A stretch of DNA of 64,000 bases, taken from contig PMYL01000054.1 of the NCBI GenBank assembly GCA_003170825.1, positions 124,001 to 188,000 on the forward strand, written 5' to 3'. Of this stretch, positions 54,419 to 64,000 are shown one piece after another. The position numbers were made by a program, and so were the translations under genes. Numbering within the stretch: the stretch's first letter is position 1; every line of letters starts with the position of its first letter. The notes beneath the pieces are model-generated. The model made no database searches, was not told the DNA's origin, and was given only the letters and a program-made list of their open reading frames with translations. This DNA comes from Acidobacteriaceae bacterium (GTDB lineage Bacteria; Acidobacteriota; Terriglobia; Terriglobales; Acidobacteriaceae).

Positions 54419-55729
54419 TTGATCGAACGCTATACACGGCCGGCGATGGGCCGGATCTGGACGGATGAGAGCAAATACCGCTGCTGGCTTGAAGTGGAGT
54501 CGGTGGTTCTCACCGTGCTGGCTGAGGACGGGGTGATTCCCGCGTCGGCGGCCGAGGCGATCGGCACGAAGGCCGGCTTTTCCGTGGCCCGCATTCAGGA
54601 GATCGAGGCGGAGGTGAAGCACGACGTGATCGCCTTCACCACCGCGGTGGCCGAGAGCCTGAACGCGCAGGGGCTGGGGGATGAGTCGCGCTGGCTGCAC
54701 TACGGTCTGACTTCAAACGACGTCGTGGACACGGCGCAGGCTCTGCAGGTGAAAGAGGCTTCGGCGCTCATCCGCGCAGGGCTGGTGGAGCTGCAGGCGG
54801 TGCTCAAGCGGCGGGCGGTGGAGTTCAAGCACACGCCCACCATCGGCCGGACGCACGGGATTCATGCGGAGCCGACGACGTTCGGGCTGAAGCTGCTGAA
54901 CTGGTACGCGGAGATGGAGCGCAACCTGGCTCGCTTCAACGCGGCGGCCGAGGATATGCGGGTGGGGAAGCTCTCGGGCGCGGTGGGGACGTTTGGGCAT
55001 TTGAAGCCGGAGCACGAGGAGCAGATTTGCGCGCGGCTGGGGCTGAAGCCGGCGCCGGTGGCTACGCAGGTGATTCAGCGTGACCGGCACGCGGCGTATA
55101 TTTCGACGCTGGCAATTATCGGGAGCACGCTGGACAAGATTGCGGTCGAGGTTCGGCACCTGCAGCGAACCGAGGTGCGCGAGGCGCAGGAGTATTTCAG
55201 CGAGAAGCAGAAGGGCTCCTCGGCCATGCCGCACAAGAGGAATCCGATTACTGCAGAACAGATCAGCGGGTTGGCGCGCGTGCTGCGCGGCAATGCGCAG
55301 GCGGCGTTTGAAAACATTGCGCTGTGGCACGAACGGGACATTTCGCACTCCTCGGTGGAGCGGGTGATCTTTCCGGATTCGACCATTCTGGTGGATTATC
55401 TGCTGGCCAAGACGGAGAACCTGATCAGCCGGCTGCTGGTGTATCCGGAGCGGATGAAGAAGAATCTCGAAAGCACGGGCGGGCTGATCTTCAGCGGGCA
55501 GTTGCTGCTGGACCTGGCCGAGGCGGGGATGCTGCGCGAGGACGCTTACCGGCTGGTGCAGGAGCACGCTATGAAGGCGTGGAAAGAGGATTTGGTGTTT
55601 CGAGATGAGGTTGCGAAGGATGCGGCGATTGCGGCGCTGCTGAGCGAAGAAAAGCTGGCGAAGACCTTCGACTATACGCGGCAGTTGGGGAATGTGGATG
55701 CGATCTTCAGGAGGGTGCTGGGAGAGTAG
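54419..55729 (+). CDS. purB: Adenylosuccinate lyase
   Basis: TTG start after AAGGAG; IERYTRPAMGRIWTDESKYRCWLEVE; GSSAMPHKRNPITAEQI. Confidence 0.95.
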   Translation: MIERYTRPAMGRIWTDESKYRCWLEVESVVLTVLAEDGVIPASAAEAIGTKAGFSVARIQEIEAEVKHDVIAFTTAVAESLNAQGLGDESRWLHYGLTSNDVVDTAQALQVKEASALIRAGLVELQAVLKRRAVEFKHTPTIGRTHGIHAEPTTFGLKLLNWYAEMERNLARFNAAAEDMRVGKLSGAVGTFGHLKPEHEEQICARLGLKPAPVATQVIQRDRHAAYISTLAIIGSTLDKIAVEVRHLQRTEVREAQEYFSEKQKGSSAMPHKRNPITAEQISGLARVLRGNAQAAFENIALWHERDISHSSVERVIFPDSTILVDYLLAKTENLISRLLVYPERMKKNLESTGGLIFSGQLLLDLAEAGMLREDAYRLVQEHAMKAWKEDLVFRDEVAKDAAIAALLSEEKLAKTFDYTRQLGNVDAIFRRVLGE

Positions 55730-55837
55730 GCTATTGAGGGAAAGTGGTTTCGCAGGTCTCAGAATCCGCGCCTCGGGAAACCTGATTCCTGGAACTTTTA
55801 CGCCAACGTCACGTACTGATCTGGAGGAGGAGAACCA

Positions 55838-56428
55838 ATGCGAGTGATTCTGCGAATGCTTCTGATCTGCCTTCTTGCGCCAGCCGCCGTTGCCCTGGCT
55901 CAGGAGAAACCGTCATCCGCCGCAGCCGCGCCGTCGGCCAATCCATACAGCACGTTTACTAAAGCCGTCTACGGAAGGGTGGAGAACATCCTGCTCCGCT
56001 CGGCCGAAAAGGTTCCCGAGGAGGATTACGGCTTCAAGCCCACGGACGCGGTGCGCAGCTACGGACAGATCATTGGGCACGTGGCCGACGCGCAGTACAT
56101 GTTTTGCTCCATCGCGCTTGGCGAGAAGAATCCGGCCCCGAACATCGAGAAGACCAAAACCACCAGGGCCGATCTCATCGCCGCGCTCAAGGACGCCTTC
56201 GCCTACTGCGACAAGGTATACGACGGCATGACCGATGCGTCGGGCGCCCAGATCATCAAGCTCTTCGGAGGCGACACACCGAGGTTAGGCGTGCTGATGG
56301 TCAACAATATGCACGATATGGAACACTACGGTAACCTCGTTACTTACATGCGGCTGAAAAACATCGTTCCTCCAACCAGCGAACCAGCGCCGCAGGCACA
56401 GCCGAAGAATCCACAGCCGAAGCAATGA
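55838..56428 (+). CDS. DinB-family protein
   Basis: Signal peptide then FTKAVYGRVENILLRSAEKVPEEDYGFKPTDAVRSYGQIIGHVADAQYMFC. Confidence 0.8.
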   Translation: MRVILRMLLICLLAPAAVALAQEKPSSAAAAPSANPYSTFTKAVYGRVENILLRSAEKVPEEDYGFKPTDAVRSYGQIIGHVADAQYMFCSIALGEKNPAPNIEKTKTTRADLIAALKDAFAYCDKVYDGMTDASGAQIIKLFGGDTPRLGVLMVNNMHDMEHYGNLVTYMRLKNIVPPTSEPAPQAQPKNPQPKQ

Positions 56429-56471
56429 TGCCCGTTTTGATTTGCATAAAGGAGTTAGCGCCGTCGAAGTC

Positions 56472-57062
56472 ATGAATCTAACTGTAGCTCTCACCGGCGC
56501 ATCCGGAGCGGTCTTTGGGCGCGAGATGCTGCGCGCGCTGGAGGCCGACGAGCGGGTGGGGCGGGTCCATTTTGTGGCCTCGGAGAACTCGTTGCGGGTG
56601 GTGGCCGAGGAACTGGGGCTGAGTGGACGCGCGGAACTGCTGGAAAAGCTGCTGGGCGCGGCGCCCAAGAAGACGGTGCAGCTATCGGATGCGGACATTG
56701 GCGCGGCCATCGCCAGCGGCAGCCATCCTACGAATGGAATGATCGTGCTGCCGTGTTCGATGGGGACTCTGGCGGCGATTGCGCATGGGCTGGCCAACGC
56801 GCTGATTTCACGCGCCGCCGACGTTACGCTCAAGGAGCGGCGGCCGCTGATTCTGTGCGTGCGGGAGACGCCCTTCAACCGCATTCATCTGCGGAACATG
56901 ACGCTGGCCGCAGAGGCGGGCGCGGTGATTTTTCCGGTAATTCCGGCGTTCTATATCCACCCCATCGACTCGACGGAGATGGCGCGGCAGTTCGTGTACC
57001 GGGTACTGGCGCACATCGGGCTGGCCCAGCCGGGAGCGTATGTGTGGAAGGCGGAAGAGTAG
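56472..57062 (+). CDS. ubiX: Flavin prenyltransferase UbiX
   Basis: MNLTVALTGASGAVFGREMLRAL; LPCSMGTLAAIAHGLANALISRAADVTLKERRPLILCVRETPFNRIHLRNM. Confidence 0.95.
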   Translation: MNLTVALTGASGAVFGREMLRALEADERVGRVHFVASENSLRVVAEELGLSGRAELLEKLLGAAPKKTVQLSDADIGAAIASGSHPTNGMIVLPCSMGTLAAIAHGLANALISRAADVTLKERRPLILCVRETPFNRIHLRNMTLAAEAGAVIFPVIPAFYIHPIDSTEMARQFVYRVLAHIGLAQPGAYVWKAEE

Positions 57063-57178
57063 GGGAACAGGGAACAGGGAATAGGGAATAGGGAATAGGG
57101 AATAGGGGTCAGAGCCTACTGAATGCCATCGCATGAGCTTAGATACCCTCACCCGAGCGTTCCGGCTTCGATTCCCAG

Positions 57179-57208
57179 TTGACATGCGCCCCGGCCAGAG
57201 TCGATACT
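57179..57208 (+). promoter_or_regulatory. Candidate promoter for metY leader
   Basis: TTGACA-N18-GATACT between ubiX and metY. Confidence 0.6.
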
Positions 57209-57281
57209 GGCTTCAATGCCGAATTTGAGCAATTACGCGATTGTGGTCATGGCTATGTGCATGTGTATGTGCATGGGCTGC

Positions 57282-59918
<2,637 letters not shown>

Positions 59919-60330
59919 GGCGCTTATCGAACTCCTGAATTGGCCGGGAACAGTTTTCCCGTTTCGGCGCCTAAGCGGGGAATGCAGCGAGGGGCGGACG
60001 TTGGGGAGGTGGATTTGCGCGGGACCGGCGGAGCCGCCGGTGGAGATGGATGGTAACGCTTTTTGCGCAATCTGGACCCCGCAACCGGGTTCCGGAGGTG
60101 TGGCGCCGAGCCCGGTGGCACGCCTTCCTTGCGAGGTTTCTGCTTTTTCCGCTCAAACTTTGCTTGTCACGGAGGGCAGGGCTTCCTATAATCCTTCCAG
60201 CACCGCAATGGAAGCCGTGGTATGGTTTACCCGTTACCCCGGCACTCAACCGCCCAAGAGAGCGGTTGTACATTCCGTGGGCGAGTGCATGGGTATCGAT
60301 CTCCATTTTGGCAATTCCCAGGAGCACCGA

Positions 60331-61659
60331 ATGAAGAAGTTAGTCTTTGCGTCTGTGATGGCATTGGCGAGCATCAGCCTCGTCTACACGCCCACGCTGC
60401 GAGCACAGGATTCGATTACGATCAAGGATCCGGTCGAGTACAACGCCTATCAAATGGCCACCACACAGAGCGATCCCAAGGCCAAAGCCGCGGCCCTGGA
60501 GAGCTTTCTGCAAACCTATCCACAGAGTGTGGTCAAGCAAACGGCTCTTGATCAGCTTGTGGATCTCTACCAGGGCTTGAACGACGACGACAAGGAGCTC
60601 AGCGTGACCACCCGCCTGCTTCAGGTGGATTCCGCCAACCTCAAGGCCATTCTTTACTCCGTCGTCATCAAGAAGAGGCAGTGCGGCAAGACCAGCGACG
60701 CGCAGACCTGCGACGATGCCGCGGCACTGGCCCGGAAGGGGCTCACGGTTCCTAAGCCTGCCGGCACCTCTGGCGACGACTGGAAGAAGTTGACCGGCGC
60801 GGCCTATCCGCTTTTTCACTCGGCCATGGCTTTGGATGACGCGATCTCAAAAAAGGACTTCAAGGCTGCCGAGGCCGAGTACACGTCAGAGTTGATGCTG
60901 TATGGGGAAGACCAGTCCAAGACCCAGGGGTTGGTGGACACGCTCCAGCTTGCGCAAGCGTATGTCCAGCCCGACGCCAAGGATTTGGTGAAGGCGGTCT
61001 GGTTCTACGCGCGCGTCTGGGATTTTGCTCCCCCGGCGTACAAGGCGCAGATCGAACCAAAGCTGGAGTATTACTACAAGAAGTATCACGGCGCTCTGGA
61101 TGGACTGGACGCCATCAAGACCCAGGCAGCGGCCACAACGTTTCCTCCGGGAACCCTGGTGATCACGCCCGCGAAGACCCCGGCCGTGCAGATTCACGAA
61201 TTGCTTGAAACCACCAAGGACTGGAACACACTGGCCTTGGCCGACAAGGAGACCGTTTTGGCCCTTGGCTCCAAGGAAGACGCGGACAGGCTCTGGGTGC
61301 TGCTCAAGAATAAGCAAACGCCAGTCCCGGGAATCGTGATTGAAGCCGCCGCTTCGGTCATTAAGGTCGCTGTCACGCAGGATGCGAAGGATGCCAAGAC
61401 CGCCGACTTCATCGTCGATCTCAAGACGCCCCTGGCCGACAAGGACATCCCGGCGGTAGGTTTCGAGTTCGGGCTCCAGTCCAAGGGGCAAGCGGAGCTG
61501 GATGGCACCTACGACTCCTATACGCAGATTCCGGCCACGGAAACCACGGCGCAGACCGCGCAGATCGTGCTTCGCGATGGATTCATCCAGGCTGAGAAGA
61601 AGAAGCCTGTCGCGCCGCACAAACCCGCAGCCGGACACAAGCCTGCGGCGAGACACTAA
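60331..61659 (+). CDS. Exported tetratricopeptide-like protein
   Basis: Signal peptide MKKLVFASVMALASISLVYTPTLRAQ; basic His/Lys/Pro-rich tail. Confidence 0.78.
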   Translation: MKKLVFASVMALASISLVYTPTLRAQDSITIKDPVEYNAYQMATTQSDPKAKAAALESFLQTYPQSVVKQTALDQLVDLYQGLNDDDKELSVTTRLLQVDSANLKAILYSVVIKKRQCGKTSDAQTCDDAAALARKGLTVPKPAGTSGDDWKKLTGAAYPLFHSAMALDDAISKKDFKAAEAEYTSELMLYGEDQSKTQGLVDTLQLAQAYVQPDAKDLVKAVWFYARVWDFAPPAYKAQIEPKLEYYYKKYHGALDGLDAIKTQAAATTFPPGTLVITPAKTPAVQIHELLETTKDWNTLALADKETVLALGSKEDADRLWVLLKNKQTPVPGIVIEAAASVIKVAVTQDAKDAKTADFIVDLKTPLADKDIPAVGFEFGLQSKGQAELDGTYDSYTQIPATETTAQTAQIVLRDGFIQAEKKKPVAPHKPAAGHKPAARH

Positions 61660-61702
61660 TCCGCAGATCAAACGCGCACCGTCCCTCTCCTGGGATCACG
61701 CA

Positions 61703-61729
61703 GGGCAGCCCGTACCGGGCTGCCCTTTT
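61703..61729 (+). terminator. Intrinsic terminator
   Basis: GGGCAGCCCG-TAC-CGGGCTGCCC-TTTT. Confidence 0.85.
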
Positions 61730-61768
61730 GTTTTCCCGCTCAGAACCGGCCTCACGCGGTGATAGTCT

Positions 61769-62665
61769 ATGGGCAGCATGGAACGCCTGAGAATTCTTCC
61801 GATCCTCCTGGCCGTGGCATCGATCGCCGCTGTCCGCGCCCCCATGGGAGCCCAGACGGCGCGGGAAATCTCCGCGGACCAGCCGCAGGGCAAGGAGATC
61901 CACCCGGTTGAACGGCCCATACCGTTTTCCTCCGGGGCTGGCGGCAATGCACATTCGATCGAGTTCCGTACCGTTGACCAGATGACCCAGAAGGACCGCG
62001 ATCTGGTGGCGGACGCGGAATCTTCGATCAGCGAACATGCGGGATTTATGGGCATGGAGTTCAACGGGGGCAAATGGAATTACCAGCAGGTGGTTTGCCC
62101 GGCGCTGCCGAATCACGTTTTTTTGCGGTTCACGCGCAACAACGGGACGGGGGACGTGAGCGTGTTTTCGGCATCGATTCCACGCGATGGCGAGGGCCGA
62201 GTGCGCATCATCCCGATTCTGCTGCGAGGCTATTCGCTGTTCTCTCCCGCGCCCATCAACGCCCTGACCATCTCGGCCTTCAATCACATTCGGGCCGAGG
62301 AGCATCCGGACAAGGCCCCGGAGTGGCTTGGGACGGGGTTGTGCTACGCTGCGCTGGCGGGAGGGCATCCCCAGGCAGTGTATTTGTCAGAGGACCCCGA
62401 GAGCCAGAAATTCCCCGTAGCTCTGCCGGCCTTGATGGAGATTACCAGCGGCGGCGACGCCATTCTTTCGTTTGCGGATGTGTCGGCGACTCCGCGGCCG
62501 ATGGAGTGGACGATGACCTTCAACGGCAAGGGAAAATTGCTGAAAGCCACCCACAAGCCCGCGGATCTGATTCCGGTAAAGGCGCTTCACCCGGCGCCGA
62601 GCGCCGTGTATGGCAAAGCGGCCCCGCCGGCACAAGCAACGGCCGACCCCGTTCCTGCCAATTGA
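61769..62665 (+). CDS. Exported protein of unknown function
   Basis: 298 aa with N-terminal signal-like segment. Confidence 0.65.
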   Translation: MGSMERLRILPILLAVASIAAVRAPMGAQTAREISADQPQGKEIHPVERPIPFSSGAGGNAHSIEFRTVDQMTQKDRDLVADAESSISEHAGFMGMEFNGGKWNYQQVVCPALPNHVFLRFTRNNGTGDVSVFSASIPRDGEGRVRIIPILLRGYSLFSPAPINALTISAFNHIRAEEHPDKAPEWLGTGLCYAALAGGHPQAVYLSEDPESQKFPVALPALMEITSGGDAILSFADVSATPRPMEWTMTFNGKGKLLKATHKPADLIPVKALHPAPSAVYGKAAPPAQATADPVPAN

Positions 62666-62687
62666 TCTTTGCCGGACCGGTTGGGGC

Positions 62688-63485
62688 TTACTCTCCCAGC
62701 ATGATGCGCTGAATGGCAGAGGCGCGTCCGGTGAGGGGATCGCAGGCGACCAGGGCCGCGCACATCCTGGGATTTCCCTTGGCGGCTTCGAACTTGCCCG
62801 GCATTCCGGTGAGAAACTTGTGCAGCACAAGGTCTTTTTCGACGCCGATTACGCTGTCGTAGGGGCCACTCATGCCCACATCGGTCTGGTAGGCGGTTCC
62901 GCCCGGCAGCACGCGCTCATCGGCGGTGGGAACGTGGGTATGCGTGCCAAGCACCGCGGTCACGCGGCCATCCAGATACCAGCCCATGGCGACCTTCTCG
63001 CTGGTGGCCTCGGCGTGGAAGTCCACTACGATGACCTTGGCCTTGATGCCGGTGAGCAGATCGTTGATGGCGTGGAAGGGATCGTTGGTCGCGTTCATGA
63101 AGACGCGGCCCTGCAGGTCGACGACCGCATAATCCACGCCGCTCTGCGTGGTTCCTTCATAGACGCCATAGCCGGGAAGGCCGGGCTGGAAATTGGCCGG
63201 GCGCAGGACGCGGCGGGGGCGGGCGTGGCTGTCGGCGGGCGCCGAGTTGAGATAGTCGATCAACTCGCGCTTGTCCCATACGTGGTTGCCGGTGGTGAGG
63301 ACGTCGGCGCCCAGCTCGAAGAGGTCTTCGGCGAGCTGGGGGGTCAGTCCGAAGCCGCCGGCGGCGTTCTCGGCGTTGATGACGACCAGATCCACGGAGT
63401 TTGCCTGGCGCAGATGGCCGATGTGCTCGCGCACGATCCTGCGCCCCGCGCTGCCGAAGATGTCGCCGACGAAGAGAATGTTCAT
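62688..63485 (-). CDS. ymdB: YmdB-family metallophosphoesterase
   Basis: 265 aa; [56 protein letters not shown]. Confidence 0.93.
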   Translation of the reverse strand: MNILFVGDIFGSAGRRIVREHIGHLRQANSVDLVVINAENAAGGFGLTPQLAEDLFELGADVLTTGNHVWDKRELIDYLNSAPADSHARPRRVLRPANFQPGLPGYGVYEGTTQSGVDYAVVDLQGRVFMNATNDPFHAINDLLTGIKAKVIVVDFHAEATSEKVAMGWYLDGRVTAVLGTHTHVPTADERVLPGGTAYQTDVGMSGPYDSVIGVEKDLVLHKFLTGMPGKFEAAKGNPRMCAALVACDPLTGRASAIQRIMLGE

Positions 63486-64000
63486 GGTAGCTGTTTCTCC
63501 GGCCTCATCAGCGGAAACAGAATCACGTCGCGGATTGACTTGGAGCCGGTGAGGAGCATGACCAGGCGGTCGACGCCGATGCCTTCGCCGGCGGTTGGAG
63601 GCAGCCCGTAGGCCAGCGCGCGCACGTAGTCCTCGTCCATCTGGTGGGCCTCGTCGTCGCCGCGGTCGCGCTCGGCAAGCTGCTGGGCAAATCGTTTGTG
63701 CTGCTCGACCGGATCGTTCAGCTCGCTGAAGGCGTTGCCCAGCTCGAAGCCGCCGCAGAAGAACTCAAAGCGCTCCACCCACTCCGGATCATCCGGCTTC
63801 TGCTTCGAGAGCGGAGAGACGGCGGTTGGGAACTCGTAGATGATGGTGGGCTGGATCAAATGCCTCTCTGAGACTGTCTCAAAAAGGTGCGCGATAGCTG
63901 AACCTAATGTCACCTTGCCGGCCTCCATCATACCTACGATGAAGGCGAGCGCTATGCGTAGCTCGGCTAAGTCGCTATCCTCGAAAATCACATGCTCTGT
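63482..64000 (-). CDS. lysS: Lysyl-tRNA synthetase (class II), C-terminal part, runs off the window end
   Basis: [51 protein letters not shown]...[18 protein letters not shown]; frame open to the window edge. Confidence 0.95.
   Translation of the reverse strand, partial: TEHVIFEDSDLAELRIALAFIVGMMEAGKVTLGSAIAHLFETVSERHLIQPTIIYEFPTAVSPLSKQKPDDPEWVERFEFFCGGFELGNAFSELNDPVEQHKRFAQQLAERDRGDDEAHQMDEDYVRALAYGLPPTAGEGIGVDRLVMLLTGSKSIRDVILFPLMRPEKQLP

Noticed and set aside
57062-57110. GGGAACA/GGGAATA tandem repeat after ubiX
   Set aside because: Short low-complexity microsatellite; similar GGGGTCA runs occur at 5861-5890 and 15363-15390; no function inferable
57165-57178. GGCTTCGATTCC resembling a tRNA T-arm
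   Set aside because: No acceptor, D or anticodon arms fit around it; no tRNA genes were found in the window

Overview
This 64 kb window is a GC-rich bacterial chromosome segment. The gene content and the recurring short hairpin repeats suggest an acidobacterium, but that assignment is an inference. Most of it is core metabolism on both strands: cinA, pgpA/yacG/rimO, SRP RNA, fabH, mqnA, dprA, topA, a leuABCD-ilvDBNC biosynthetic block with a divergent LysR regulator, pheA, a UbiA-type prenyltransferase, mdh/icd, an arginine-to-putrescine cluster (pyruvoyl arginine decarboxylase, aguB, aguA), tadA, purB, ubiX, metY-metX, ymdB and a partial lysS. Accessory segments are: a secreted beta-glucanase pair (GH55-like and GH16) preceded by a 45-46 bp repeat array and bracketed by partial copies of a DUF427 gene; toxin-antitoxin genes between dprA and topA; and a TIR-domain plus VapBC islet. 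The points most worth checking are: (1) a structured leader with its own promoter and an intrinsic terminator directly upstream of metYX (candidate riboswitch/attenuator); (2) the repeat array upstream of the GH55-like gene; (3) the DUF427-derived direct repeats bracketing the glucanase island; (4) a REP-like element translated in frame inside rimO; and (5) a vapBC promoter with twin palindromes and an apparently leaderless GTG start. All calls come from reading the sequence and the supplied ORF track. No database or folding computation was run.
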